Origin: Curtobacterium sp. 9128
GTDB lineage: Bacteria > Actinomycetota > Actinomycetes > Actinomycetales > Microbacteriaceae
DNA: 64,000 nt
Assembly (NCBI RefSeq): GCF_900086645.1
Contig: NZ_LT576451.1
Span: 1,054,001 to 1,118,000, forward strand
Reading direction: 5' to 3'
Position numbers and translations under genes: made by a program. The notes below the pieces were generated by a model that was not told the DNA's origin, did no database searches, and was given only the letters and a program-made list of their open reading frames with translations. Positions 1 through 10,249 of this stretch are shown one piece after another (the stretch's first letter is position 1; each line of letters starts with the position of its first letter).

Positions 1-1
1 C

Positions 2-403
2 CTCCGCTCGCAGACGCAGTCGCTCCGCGGTCGCGACTTCGTGACCGCCGCGCAGTTCTCCGGTGAGGGCGCGACCCGCATCGTGTTCCGCGAGATCCTG
101 CCGAACATGACGTCCCTGATCGTCGGCAGCTTCTTCGGGGCCGCGACGAGCGCGATCCTCGCGGAGGCCGGCCTGGAGTTCCTCGGCCTCGGCGACTCCT
201 CGATCGTCAGCTGGGGCACGATCCTCTACTGGGCGCAGAACTCGAACGCGCTCCTCACCGGTCAGTGGATCCTGCTGTTCGCACCGGGTCTGTGCATCGC
301 GCTCCTCGCGATGAGCCTGACCCTGATCAACTTCGGCGTCGACGCCGTGTCGAACCCGCGACTGCGCGAGGGCGCGCGGGTCAAGAAGGAGAAGGCCGCA
401 TGA
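2..403 (+). CDS. Opp/Dpp-type ABC transporter permease, 3' part only
   Basis: Membrane permease subunit of a binding-protein-dependent importer of the peptide/oligosaccharide (Opp/Dpp, DppC-like) class. Only the last 133 codons are in the window; the frame is open from base 2, so the start lies upstream. An EAA-type cytoplasmic loop that docks on the ATPase is visible (GEGATRIVFREILPNM, early in this fragment), followed by two hydrophobic stretches and a basic tail (ARVKKEK). Its stop overlaps the start of the ATPase gene by ATGA, so the two are translationally coupled. Substrate cannot be read from this piece. The downstream beta-glucosidase suggests an oligosaccharide, which is inference. 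Confidence 0.85.
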   Translation, partial: LRSQTQSLRGRDFVTAAQFSGEGATRIVFREILPNMTSLIVGSFFGAATSAILAEAGLEFLGLGDSSIVSWGTILYWAQNSNALLTGQWILLFAPGLCIALLAMSLTLINFGVDAVSNPRLREGARVKKEKAA

Positions 404-2148
404 CCAGCCTGGAGGCTCCCATCACGTCCGCCCCGCGGGCTGCGGACGTCCTGCTCGACGTCCGCGACCTGTCGGTCGTCTACGAGTCGGCCGGCCAGAC
501 CGCGGTCCAAGCGGTCGACCACGTGTCGTTCTCCCTGAAGAAGGGCGAGTTCGTCGGCCTGGTCGGCGAGTCCGGCTCCGGCAAGTCGACGCTCGGCTAC
601 GCGCTGACCCGACTGCAGAAGCCGCCGGCGCGGACGAACGGCGGCAGCATCGTCTTCGCCGGCAAGGACATCCGCGACCTCGACGAGGAAGCACTCCGCC
701 AGCAGCGGCAGGGTGGCTTCGCGATGGTGCTGCAGTCCGGAATGAACGCGCTCAACCCGGTGCGGACCATCCGGAACCACTTCATCGACATCTTCAAGGC
801 GCACGGTCACGTCCCGCGCGAGCGCTGGGACAGCCGGATGCGCGAGCTCGTCGGGAAGGTCAAGCTCCCCGACTCGATGCTCGCCCGCTACCCGGGTGAG
901 CTGTCCGGCGGCATGCGGCAGCGCGTGTCGATCGCGTTGGCGCTCTCGCTCGAGCCGCAGCTCATGGTGTTCGACGAGCCGACGACGGCACTCGACGTCC
1001 TGGTGCAGCACGCGGTGATGGACACCATCATCGAGCTGCAGCGATCAGAGGGCTTCACGGCCGTGCTCATCTCCCACGACCTCGGCATCGTGCTCGAGGC
1101 CACCGAGCGAGTCCTCGTGATGCACGAGGGACGGATCGTCGAGGACGGCGGTTCCCGCGACATCCTGCGCGACCCGCAGGACGAGTACACGCAGATGCTG
1201 CTCTCGCACTACGCGGACCCTCGTGCCGAGGTCGTCTCGCTGCCCGGCTTCCCGGACCGCTCGCTCCGCGCGGAGTCGGGGGAGAAGCGACAGGAGGCGA
1301 CGACCTCGCACGCCACCGTCGGCACCCGCGAGCGCACGGCCGCGAAGAACCCGATCGTCGTCGACGGCCTCGTGAAGACCTACGCCCCGCCGCGTCGTGG
1401 CGAGGAGCCCGTGCGCGCCGTCCGCGATGTGTCGTTCACGCTCGAGCCGGGGCAGTCGCTCGCGCTCGTCGGCCAATCGGGCTCCGGCAAGTCGACCATC
1501 GCGAAGATGCTCACGGGCGTCGAGAAGCCGACGAGCGGCACCGTCCGCTTCGGTGACCTCGACGTCGCGAAGCTCGGGCGCCGGGGCCTGCGGGATCTGC
1601 GCTCCGAGGTGCAGATGGTGTTCCAGGACCCGTACGCGGCGCTCAACCCGCTGCACACGGTCGAGTACACGCTGACCCGTCCGGTCGTGAACTTCACCGG
1701 CCTCCGCGGCAAGGAAGCGCGGCACCGCGTGCTCGAACTCCTCGAGACCGTGGGGCTCACGCCCGTGGAGCAGTTCGCGCAGAAGCTCCCGCACCAGCTC
1801 TCCGGCGGGCAGCGGCAGCGCGTGGTCATCGCCCGGGCGCTCGCGAGCGACCCGCAGGTGATCATCGCCGATGAGCCGGTCTCGATGCTCGACGTCACGC
1901 TCCGTGCCGGCGTGCTGGCGCTGCTGGAAGACCTGCGCGAGCAGTGGGGCGTCTCGCTCCTCTACATCACGCACGACCTGCTGAGCGCCCGGCTCATCAC
2001 CGACGACATCATGGTGCTGCACGACGGCGCCGTGGTCGAGCGCGGGCGGACGGCCGACGTGCTGCAGAACCCGCAGGACAGTTACACGATCGACCTGCTC
2101 GACGCGGTGCCGAACCCGCGCCGACGGCTGGCGGAAGGAGCACTGTGA
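400..2148 (+). CDS. Fused double ATP-binding subunit of Opp/Dpp ABC importer (DppD-DppF fusion)
   Basis: 582-residue protein with two complete ABC domains in one chain; in many bacteria these are separate OppD and OppF. Domain 1 (about residues 20-270): Walker A GESGSGKST, signature LSGGMRQRVSIAL, Walker B LMVFDEPTTALD. Domain 2 (about 320-575): Walker A GQSGSGKST, signature LSGGQRQRVVIARA, Walker B VIIADEPVSMLD. A C-terminal NPRRRL-type end is typical of OppF. Start chosen at ATG 400, which overlaps the permease stop; an open frame extends further upstream but would run through the permease gene. It should energise the permease upstream. Gene order permease-ATPase-hydrolase-GH1 argues for glycoside or glycopeptide uptake; this is inferred. 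Confidence 0.92.
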   Translation: MTSLEAPITSAPRAADVLLDVRDLSVVYESAGQTAVQAVDHVSFSLKKGEFVGLVGESGSGKSTLGYALTRLQKPPARTNGGSIVFAGKDIRDLDEEALRQQRQGGFAMVLQSGMNALNPVRTIRNHFIDIFKAHGHVPRERWDSRMRELVGKVKLPDSMLARYPGELSGGMRQRVSIALALSLEPQLMVFDEPTTALDVLVQHAVMDTIIELQRSEGFTAVLISHDLGIVLEATERVLVMHEGRIVEDGGSRDILRDPQDEYTQMLLSHYADPRAEVVSLPGFPDRSLRAESGEKRQEATTSHATVGTRERTAAKNPIVVDGLVKTYAPPRRGEEPVRAVRDVSFTLEPGQSLALVGQSGSGKSTIAKMLTGVEKPTSGTVRFGDLDVAKLGRRGLRDLRSEVQMVFQDPYAALNPLHTVEYTLTRPVVNFTGLRGKEARHRVLELLETVGLTPVEQFAQKLPHQLSGGQRQRVVIARALASDPQVIIADEPVSMLDVTLRAGVLALLEDLREQWGVSLLYITHDLLSARLITDDIMVLHDGAVVERGRTADVLQNPQDSYTIDLLDAVPNPRRRLAEGAL

Positions 2149-3014
2149 GCACCCTGCACGACTTCGAGGCGGTCACCGCCTTCGGACACCTGCCCACCCC
2201 GGACGGTGTCGACGTCGTCGGCGTCGACCTGCCGATCGGACGACTGACGGCGTACCGGATCGTGCCGGAGGGCGAGTCCAAGGGCACCGTCCTGATCGTC
2301 CCCGGGTACACCGGCTCGAAGGAGGACTGGCGGACCTTCCTGCCGGTCCTCCGCGACGCCGGATGGTCCGCCGTGGCGATCAGCCGTCGCGGCCAGGCCG
2401 ACTCGGTCGCGCCGACGGACCGGAGCGAGTACACGCTCGAGCAGGAAGCCGCCGACGTCGTCCGGGTCGCGAGGCTCCTCGACGACGGCGCGCCCGTGCA
2501 CCTCATCGGGCACTCGCTCGGCGGGGTCATCGTCCGCGCGGCCGCGATCCAGCACCCGAGCGCCTTCCGCGACGTCACGATGTTCTGCTCCGGCCCGCAC
2601 GGCTGGGCGAACCGCAAGGCCGCTGAACGCGCGATCGTCTCGGAGTCGTGCAGCAACCGCGCGCTCTTCGACGCGACGAACCCGCTCTGGGCCGGTCGTC
2701 CCGACGAGGAACTCCCCGACGATGTCCGGATGGTCCGCGAGCGCATCGATCACACGAGCGTGCTCAGCGTGCTCGCCGGCGCAGGCATCCTCGAGGACCC
2801 GTCCGACACCACCGACGCGCTCCGCGAGACCGGTCTCCCGACCCTCGTGGCGCACGGCGTCTGGGACGCGGCATGGCCGATCCCGTGGCAGCACGACATG
2901 GCCGAGCGGCTCGGCGCCGACTACGCGGTCATCCCGGAGAGCTACCACGGCCCCCAGGTCGAGAACCCGCTCGGGACGGTCGCCGTCTTCGACGCGTTCT
3001 TGTCCGAGCACTGA
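2145..3014 (+). CDS. Alpha/beta-hydrolase fold protein
   Basis: 289 residues, starting at GTG 2145, which overlaps the ATPase stop (GTGA). The nucleophile elbow is GHSLGG with Ser124, and a C-terminal YHGPQ segment supplies a candidate catalytic His268; the oxyanion region lies near VPGYTGSKEDW. No signal peptide, so cytoplasmic. The fold covers esterases, lipases and C-C hydrolases, and the substrate cannot be read from sequence. Its place between a transporter and a beta-glucosidase suggests it trims an ester group (for example acetyl or feruloyl) from an imported glycoside, as an inference only. The stop TGA (3012-3014) lies in the same frame as the next gene. Confidence 0.85.
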   Translation: MSTLHDFEAVTAFGHLPTPDGVDVVGVDLPIGRLTAYRIVPEGESKGTVLIVPGYTGSKEDWRTFLPVLRDAGWSAVAISRRGQADSVAPTDRSEYTLEQEAADVVRVARLLDDGAPVHLIGHSLGGVIVRAAAIQHPSAFRDVTMFCSGPHGWANRKAAERAIVSESCSNRALFDATNPLWAGRPDEELPDDVRMVRERIDHTSVLSVLAGAGILEDPSDTTDALRETGLPTLVAHGVWDAAWPIPWQHDMAERLGADYAVIPESYHGPQVENPLGTVAVFDAFLSEH

Positions 3015-3026
3015 AAGGACCCCATC

Positions 3027-4211
3027 ATCACCACGCTGACATTCCCGGACGGCTTCCTCTGGGGCGCGGCCACCGCTGCACACCAGATCGAGGGCAACAA
3101 CGTCAACAGCAACTGGTGGGTGCACGAGCACGAGCCGGACACCTCCATCGTCGAGCCCTCCGGGGACGCCGCGGACAGCTACCACCGGTACCGCGAGGAC
3201 ATCCGCATCGCGGCCGACCTCGGGCTGAACTCCTACCGGTTCAGCATCGAGTGGGCGCGCATCGAACCGGAGCGCGGGTTCGTCAGCCGTGCCGAGATCG
3301 ACCACTACCGCCGGATGGTCGAGGCCTGCCACGAGTTCGGCATCGAGCCGATCGTCACCCTCATGCACTTCACCGTGCCCCGGTGGTTCGAGCGCGACGG
3401 CTTCTGGCGTGCACCCGACGCCGCCGACCGCTTCGCCCGCTACACCGAGGCGGCGCTCCCCGTCGTCTCGGACGGCGTCCGCTACGTCTGCACGATCAAC
3501 GAGCCGAACATCGCGGCGATGCTCGCCGGAGGCGAGGACGCCAGGAACCTGGTGGCCTACGGCCTGCCGAACCCGGACCTGGGAGTCGCCGACGCCCTGC
3601 TGGCCAGCCACCAGCGGTCGCGCGAGGTGCTGGGACAGGTGTCGGGCCTCCAGTCCGGGTGGACCGTCGCGACCCAGGCGTTCCGCTCGAACGGCGAGCC
3701 CGGCGCCGACGAGATGCTCCGCGAGTACGGGTACCCGCGCGACGACTGGTACCTGGAGAACGCCGCCGGCGACGACTTCCTCGGCGTGCAGGCGTACACC
3801 CGCACGTTCGTCGGGCCGAACGGCCCGCTCCCCGTCGCCGAGACGAAAGAGACCACCCTGACCGGCTGGGAGTTCTACCCGGAGGCCTCCGCCGACGGAC
3901 TCCGTAGCGCGTGGGAGCTCTCCGGCCACGTCCCGCTCATGATCACCGAGAACGGCATCGCGACCGCGGACGACACCCGTCGCCAGGCGTACACGCAGGG
4001 CGCCCTGGAGGGGATCCACCGCTGCATCGAGGACGGCATCGAGGTCCTCGGGTACCAGCACTGGTCGCTCCTGGACAACTACGAGTGGGCGTCCGGCTTC
4101 CGGCCGACGTTCGGGCTGGTGTCCTGGGACCCGGTGACGTTCGAGCGCACCCCGAAGCCGTCCGCGCACTGGTACGGCGGAGTCGCTGCGGCGAACGCGC
4201 TCCAGTCCTGA
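3027..4211 (+). CDS. GH1 beta-glucosidase, non-canonical start
   Basis: Cytoplasmic family 1 glycoside hydrolase that releases glucose or related sugars from beta-glycosides. The N-terminal GH1 signature FLWGAATAAHQIEG, the acid/base region TINEPN (Glu159) and the nucleophile region ITENGIA (Glu308) are intact, with residue numbers from a start at 3027. About 394 residues, somewhat shorter than most GH1 enzymes. The frame opens right after the upstream stop, but there is no ATG, GTG or TTG before GTG 3120, which would delete the substrate-binding N-terminal strand. A Shine-Dalgarno-like GAAAGGA (3013-3019) lies 7 nt before ATC 3027; CTG 3036 is an alternative. I therefore call a rare ATC (or CTG) start, or a mutated start. 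Confidence 0.85.
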   Translation: MTTLTFPDGFLWGAATAAHQIEGNNVNSNWWVHEHEPDTSIVEPSGDAADSYHRYREDIRIAADLGLNSYRFSIEWARIEPERGFVSRAEIDHYRRMVEACHEFGIEPIVTLMHFTVPRWFERDGFWRAPDAADRFARYTEAALPVVSDGVRYVCTINEPNIAAMLAGGEDARNLVAYGLPNPDLGVADALLASHQRSREVLGQVSGLQSGWTVATQAFRSNGEPGADEMLREYGYPRDDWYLENAAGDDFLGVQAYTRTFVGPNGPLPVAETKETTLTGWEFYPEASADGLRSAWELSGHVPLMITENGIATADDTRRQAYTQGALEGIHRCIEDGIEVLGYQHWSLLDNYEWASGFRPTFGLVSWDPVTFERTPKPSAHWYGGVAAANALQS

Positions 4212-4225
4212 CCCGCCAGTCCTGA

Positions 4226-4259
4226 CGCGCCGGCTGCCCGTCACCGGGCAGCCGGCGCG
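4226..4259. terminator. Convergent hairpin terminator
   Basis: Perfect 15-bp inverted repeat with a 4-nt loop (arms 4226-4240 and 4245-4259) between the convergent GH1 gene and the minus-strand secreted-protein gene. It overlaps the last codons of the latter. It probably acts in both directions; there is no T-run, which is common for GC-rich actinobacterial hairpins. Confidence 0.65.
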
Positions 4260-5227
4260 CTCCTGGTGTCCGCCGGGATCGTGAACAGCCGGCTCGTCTC
4301 GGTCCGCCCGTTCGCGGTCTGCTCGATGGCGAACCGGAACTCCGTCACACCTGCCGGAACGGTCAGGGCGAACGCCCACGTGCCGTCCCCGAGCACGGCG
4401 TGCTCCCCTGGGGTGAGCGGGTTGCCGGAGGCGTCCAGGACGCGGAACGTGGCTCGGGGCGTCGCGGTGCCCGTGAACCGGTTCTCGACACCGGGCTGCA
4501 CGGTCGCCGGACCGGTCACCGTGACCGGGTCGAGCGCCGGCGGGTCGAGCACGACGGACAGGGTCACCCGGTCGTACTCGATGCCGTTGATCTCCTGGAT
4601 CGCGACGAGCGGGTTCGTGCCGAGCGACAGCCCGGTGACCGTGATCGACCACGTGCCGGTGTTCGCGTCGACGACCGTCCCCTGACCGCCGATCGACACA
4701 CGAGCACCCTTCGTCGCCGTGCCGGCGATGACCGCGGACCTCGCGGCGGGGTCGACCGATCGGATCTCGGCGGTGAGCTTCGTCCGCGCCGGGCCCGGCC
4801 GCGCCACCCAGGGGTCGCCGCCGCCGCGCGCCTCGTCCCGGCCGCCGTTCCGGCCGTGCGCGATCGTGGTGAAGACCACCGTGACGACCTCGCCGGGCTG
4901 CACCCACGACGGCCAGGGCTGGGTGCCGACCGAGAGCGGGCGGAGTCCTCCGCTGCTCGGCGTCGCGCCGGCAGCGGAGACTTCGCATCGGACCGCCTCT
5001 TGGCAATCCGGTGTGGCGGTGGCGGTGAGGGTCGTCGCGGTGGCGGTCAGCTTCTTGTCGAACGGCGGGTAGGCGAACGGGCCGCCCAGGACCGAGCCGC
5101 CGGCGTCGTTCGGGATGCCCGCCGCTGCAGATGCCGGGGTCGCGGCGGTGAGTCCGCCGGCGGCTGCCACGACGAGCGTGGTGGCGAGGACGGTCAGGAG
5201 GCGTGGTCGCGTCGTCGAGGAACCCAT
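4241..5227 (-). CDS. Secreted Ig-like domain protein with shared C-terminal module
   Basis: 328-residue exported protein of unknown function. Residues 1-34 form a Sec signal peptide with cleavage after ASA. The middle holds a bacterial Ig-like stretch (about 145-225: GTATKGARVSIGG, GTWSITVTGL). The last about 85 residues (238-321) are a beta-rich module whose pattern FTGTATP-ATF-VLDASG, DGTWAF, TETSRLF and terminal PADTR recurs at the ends of the two secreted proteins at 24774-26222 and 26305-28221. Start ATG 5227 is chosen because the signal peptide begins there; the frame stays open upstream but reads as non-coding. It may be a surface or matrix protein. Two cysteines (CQEAVRC) lie near residue 80. 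Confidence 0.8.
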   Translation of the reverse strand: MGSSTTRPRLLTVLATTLVVAAAGGLTAATPASAAAGIPNDAGGSVLGGPFAYPPFDKKLTATATTLTATATPDCQEAVRCEVSAAGATPSSGGLRPLSVGTQPWPSWVQPGEVVTVVFTTIAHGRNGGRDEARGGGDPWVARPGPARTKLTAEIRSVDPAARSAVIAGTATKGARVSIGGQGTVVDANTGTWSITVTGLSLGTNPLVAIQEINGIEYDRVTLSVVLDPPALDPVTVTGPATVQPGVENRFTGTATPRATFRVLDASGNPLTPGEHAVLGDGTWAFALTVPAGVTEFRFAIEQTANGRTETSRLFTIPADTRSAPAAR

Positions 5228-5285
5228 GTGCTGGACAGTAACCGATGTGCTGCATCCAGAACAGGAATATCGACAAGCCGGTGTG

Positions 5286-6458
5286 TCACGCTCCGTTCGC
5301 GAGGACCTGGGCCACGGTCGGCTCACGGAGCAGGCCGGCGCGGTCCGCGGCGGTCGAGCCCTCGTCGTCCCGCGCGTCCCGGTCCACGTCGAGGTCGAGC
5401 GCGGCACGCACCGTGTCGACGTCCCCGGAGTCGACCGCGGCGATGAGCAGCGTCGCACCGCGCGACCCGCGCGCACCGGGGTCCGCCCCCGCCTCGGCGA
5501 GGGCGCGCACGATCGCCGCGTGGCCACCCCATGCAGCGCGGACGATCGGCGTGTTGCCGTCGGTGTCCCGGGCCTCCAGGTCGACGCCGGCGGCGACGAG
5601 GACCGCGACGGCACGACGCGCGTCGCGGTCGATGGCCAGCGTCAGTGGTGTGCGGCCCTCGACGTCGTGCAGCTCGAGGGAGGCTCCGCGGTCGATGAGC
5701 TCCTCGAGCATCTCCGGCCGGTCGAACCAGGCCGCGGCGTGCAGCGGGGCGAAGCCCCACCGCGGGTCCAGGTCGTCGACGTCGCTGGCGTCGTCGGCGA
5801 GGTGCAGGCCGCCCAGGTCGCCGTACGCTGCCGCGCGGACCACCTCGTCCGCCCACTCCACCCAGCCGTCCGGCACGGGACCGTGCCAGCCGCGTGCCGG
5901 GCGCGAGTCGAGGTCGGTGAAGTCCTGTTCGTTGACGCTGCGGACCTCGATGGTGACGTCCGTGAAGCGGATGGCGATCTCGCCGATGGGGGAGACGAGG
6001 AGCCGGAGCTCCCAGGCGTCCCGACCCGCGTGCTCGATCTCACCGCGGATGACGTGCGCGTCACCGGCGAGGAGGGTCGCTGCGTCGAGGAGCGGCGGCT
6101 CGATCACGGCGTCGTCGAAGCGGACACGGACGCGGGCGTGGTTCCAGCGGCGCCAGAGTCCTTCGGGAGTGTCCAGCACCTCGTCGTTGCGGACCAGCAC
6201 GTCCGCGTGCAGGACCACGGGGTCCGGTTCGCCGTGATCGGGCAGGGCTGCGGTGTCGTCGTTCGCGGATGCCTGGTGCCGATGGCCGGCCTCGACCGAC
6301 CACCTGGCGACGCGGGAGTCGGTCCATCGGACCGTGGCGAGGGCGGCGACCGGCGGTGGTGCGTCCTGCACGAGTCGGGCGAGGTGGTCGGTCTTGCCCT
6401 CGAAGTCCTCGAGCGACACGTAGCCCACTGACGGCCAGTTCACTCGACTCCATCGCAC
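5286..6458 (-). CDS. Ankyrin-repeat protein, probably heat-shock regulated
   Basis: 390 residues. The N-terminal half (1 to about 210) matches no family I recognise. From about residue 235 to the end there are four to five ankyrin repeats (APLHAAAWFDRPEMLEELIDRG, TPLTLAIDRDARRAVAVLVAAG, TPIVRAAWGGHAAIVRALAEAG). No signal peptide or membrane segment, so a cytoplasmic binding protein. Start GTG 6458 is preferred because a TAGTCT -10 box (6471-6466 on this strand) lies 7 nt upstream, which suits a leaderless transcript; GTG 6443 is an alternative. The HAIR-like palindrome 6476-6500 overlaps where its -35 region should be, so HspR may control it together with dnaK. Confidence 0.75.
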   Translation of the reverse strand: MRWSRVNWPSVGYVSLEDFEGKTDHLARLVQDAPPPVAALATVRWTDSRVARWSVEAGHRHQASANDDTAALPDHGEPDPVVLHADVLVRNDEVLDTPEGLWRRWNHARVRVRFDDAVIEPPLLDAATLLAGDAHVIRGEIEHAGRDAWELRLLVSPIGEIAIRFTDVTIEVRSVNEQDFTDLDSRPARGWHGPVPDGWVEWADEVVRAAAYGDLGGLHLADDASDVDDLDPRWGFAPLHAAAWFDRPEMLEELIDRGASLELHDVEGRTPLTLAIDRDARRAVAVLVAAGVDLEARDTDGNTPIVRAAWGGHAAIVRALAEAGADPGARGSRGATLLIAAVDSGDVDTVRAALDLDVDRDARDDEGSTAADRAGLLREPTVAQVLANGA

Positions 6459-6475
6459 GGGGTCGAGACTAGTCG

Positions 6476-6500
6476 AAGTTGCGTCACTCAGACGCAACTT
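6476..6500. promoter_or_regulatory. HAIR-like operator 1 (HspR), ankyrin side
   Basis: Perfect 9-bp inverted repeat AAGTTGCGT-N7-ACGCAACTT. The spacing and core match the HspR inverted repeat consensus (CTTGAGT-N7-ACTCAAG) except for GC in place of AG/CT at two positions. It sits 18 nt before the ankyrin start and about 40 nt before the dnaK -10. Confidence 0.65.
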
Positions 6501-6513
6501 TCAGCTCCCGGAG

Positions 6514-6541
6514 TTGACGTGCCTCCAGTCCGGAGTAGAGT
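6514..6541 (+). promoter_or_regulatory. dnaK promoter (sigma70-type)
   Basis: -35 TTGACG (6514-6519), 16-nt spacer, -10 TAGAGT (6536-6541). The -10 runs into HAIR operator 2, so HspR binding would block polymerase. The dnaK Shine-Dalgarno AGAAGGAG is at 6591-6598. Confidence 0.7.
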
Positions 6542-6560
6542 TGAGTCCATCGGACGCAAG
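6540..6560. promoter_or_regulatory. HAIR operator 2 (HspR) at dnaK
   Basis: GTTGAGT-N7-ACGCAAG, two mismatches to the known HAIR consensus CTTGAGT-N7-ACTCAAG. It covers the expected transcription start of dnaK and overlaps the -10 box. Confidence 0.8.
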
Positions 6561-6607
6561 TCCGCAGACTTCAGCAGCATCCGCACCAACAGAAGGAGCA
6601 CCAACAC

Positions 6608-8467
<1,860 letters not shown>

Positions 8468-8470
8468 CCG

Positions 8471-9106
8471 ATGACGGACTCCACGAACGACGACAACGTC
8501 GAGAACAACGAGGAGCCCCAGGTCGAGGGCGACGCCACGAACGCGGCGGAGCCCGAGGACCTGATCGAGGCCGAAGGCCCCGATGTCGAGGTGTCCACCG
8601 ACGCGGCGAACGACCTCAGCCCCGAGGACGAAGCGCTGCTCGCCGACGCGGCCCGCGGCATGGCCGAGGACAAGCTGTCCACGGCCGACCGTGACCTCGT
8701 CGCCGAGATGCGGGCGGACATGCTCCGGGCGCAGGCCGAGCTCGTGAACTTCCGGAAGCGCGTCGAGCGCGACCGAGAGGCGAACCGAGAGGTCGCGATC
8801 GCCGAGGTGGTGCGCGCACTCCTGCCGGCGCTCGACGACCTGACCCGCGCCGAGGCACACGGCGACCTCGCCGAAGGTCCGATGCTGGTCATCGCGCAGA
8901 AGATCCGTGGCGGCTTCGGCAAGTTCAAGCTGGAGCAGATCGGTGAGAAGGGTGAAGCCTTCGACCCGACCATCCACGAGGCGATCGTGCAGCTCCCGAC
9001 ACCGGGTGCCACCGGCCAGACCGTGGCGGACGTCGTCGAGCCGGGCTACAAGCTCGGTGAGCGGGTCCTCCGTGCGGCCAAGGTCGCGGTGGCGGTCCCG
9101 GCCTGA
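8471..9106 (+). CDS. grpE: Nucleotide exchange factor GrpE
   Basis: 211 residues. GrpE promotes ADP release from DnaK. A long acidic, low-complexity N-terminus (first about 70 residues) precedes the coiled-coil dimerisation helix (MRADMLRAQAELVNFRKR) and the C-terminal beta domain with the family pattern DPTIHEAIVQLP. The start ATG lies 3 nt after the dnaK stop, so the two genes are translated together. Confidence 0.96.
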   Translation: MTDSTNDDNVENNEEPQVEGDATNAAEPEDLIEAEGPDVEVSTDAANDLSPEDEALLADAARGMAEDKLSTADRDLVAEMRADMLRAQAELVNFRKRVERDREANREVAIAEVVRALLPALDDLTRAEAHGDLAEGPMLVIAQKIRGGFGKFKLEQIGEKGEAFDPTIHEAIVQLPTPGATGQTVADVVEPGYKLGERVLRAAKVAVAVPA

Positions 9107-9129
9107 TCCGGGCAGGAAGGTAGGTATCC

Positions 9130-10134
9130 GTGGCCAGTCAGGACTGGTTCGACAAGGACTTCTACAAGGTCCTCGGCGTGTCCAAGGACGCGTCCGAAGC
9201 CGAATTGAAGAAGACCTACCGGAAGCTCGCGCGGCAGTTCCACCCGGACTCCAACCCGGGTGACACCGCGGCCGAGAACCGCTTCAAGGAGATCAGCGAG
9301 GCGTACTCGGTGCTCTCCGACAAGGAGCAGCGTGCCGAGTACGACCAGGTCCGCGCCATGGGCTCCGGCGCTCGCTTCACGGCGGGCGGCGGAGGCCAGG
9401 GTGGCGGCTTCGAGGACGTCTTCGGAGGCATGTTCGGACAGCAAGGCGGCGGCGGACAGCGTGTCCGCTTCGGCCAGGGTGGCGGTGGCGGCTTCGAGGA
9501 CATCCTCGGCGGCATGTTCGGCGGCGGTGCCGGGGGCGGCTTCGGACAGCCCTCCGGCGGCTACCGCGGCTTCGGTGGTCCGACGAAGGGGCGCGACGTC
9601 ACCGCGACGACGACGCTTGACTTCACGACGGCCATCGCCGGCGACACCGTCAAGCTGTCGCAGGGCAACGGCCGTCCGGTCAACGTCCGGATCCCAGCGG
9701 GGGTCGCGGACGGCCAGAAGATCCGGCTCCGCGGCCGCGGTGAACCCTCGCCCGACGGCGGCGAGTCCGGTGACCTCGTGGTGACCGTGCACGTCCGCAA
9801 GCACCCGGTGTTCGAGCGCGACGGGCAGAACCTGCGCCTGGACGTCCCCGTGACGTTCGTGGAGGCAGCGCTCGGCGCGACCATCCAGGTGCCCACCCTC
9901 GGCGGTGACCCCGTCAAGCTCCGGGTCGCACCAGGCACACCCTCCGGTCGTGTCCTGCGCGTCAAGGGGCGAGGCGTCGCGACCAAGAACGGGACGGGCG
10001 ACCTGCTCGCCACCGTCCAGGTGGCGGTGCCGTCGCACCTGTCGGACAAGGCGAAGGAAGCGGTCGAGGCACTCGCGGCGGCCCTGCCGGACGAGAACCC
10101 CCGCGAGGACCTCCTCGCCAAGGCGCGCAGCTAG
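9130..10134 (+). CDS. dnaJ: DnaJ-class co-chaperone without zinc fingers (CbpA/DnaJ1-like)
   Basis: 334 residues, starting at GTG 9130. J-domain (about 8-75) carries the HPD motif in QFHPDSNPG, needed to stimulate DnaK ATPase. A long Gly/Phe-rich linker (about 85-155) follows, then two substrate-binding C-terminal beta domains ([19 protein letters not shown]). The four CxxCxGxG zinc motifs of classical DnaJ are absent, which is common for the DnaJ encoded beside hspR in actinobacteria. A canonical zinc-binding DnaJ is expected elsewhere, near hrcA. Confidence 0.95.
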   Translation: MASQDWFDKDFYKVLGVSKDASEAELKKTYRKLARQFHPDSNPGDTAAENRFKEISEAYSVLSDKEQRAEYDQVRAMGSGARFTAGGGGQGGGFEDVFGGMFGQQGGGGQRVRFGQGGGGGFEDILGGMFGGGAGGGFGQPSGGYRGFGGPTKGRDVTATTTLDFTTAIAGDTVKLSQGNGRPVNVRIPAGVADGQKIRLRGRGEPSPDGGESGDLVVTVHVRKHPVFERDGQNLRLDVPVTFVEAALGATIQVPTLGGDPVKLRVAPGTPSGRVLRVKGRGVATKNGTGDLLATVQVAVPSHLSDKAKEAVEALAAALPDENPREDLLAKARS

Positions 10135-10160
10135 CTGCCCGCCGGAAATGCAGTAGACCC

Positions 10161-10213
10161 AGCCTGGAGGCTCGGCGCGGCTTCCTGACGGACGCTCGCC
10201 GAGCCTCCAGGCT
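10161..10213 (+). terminator. Strong hairpin between dnaJ and hspR (repeat family)
   Basis: Perfect 17-bp inverted repeat, AGCCTGGAGGCTCGGCG (10161-10177) against its complement (10197-10213), loop 19 nt, then GTTTGC. The core GAGCCTCC is shared with hairpins at 46571, 50900 and 55352. It may partly terminate before hspR and set chaperone-to-repressor ratio, or be a repeat element. Confidence 0.6.
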
Positions 10214-10249
10214 GTTTGCAGACCACGCGGACGACGGAAGGAGCGCTCG

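Noticed and set aside
3120-4211. GTG 3120 as the GH1 start
   Set aside because: It would remove the conserved first barrel strand (FLWGAATAAHQIEG), and there is no ribosome site before it.
2082-5276. Very long open frames on the strand opposite real genes (also opposite dnaK, clpB, the GH2 gene, the MalFG-fru region and others)
   Set aside because: They mirror the codon-position GC bias of the real genes, show Arg/Ala/Gly-rich nonsense composition and lack family motifs or ribosome sites.
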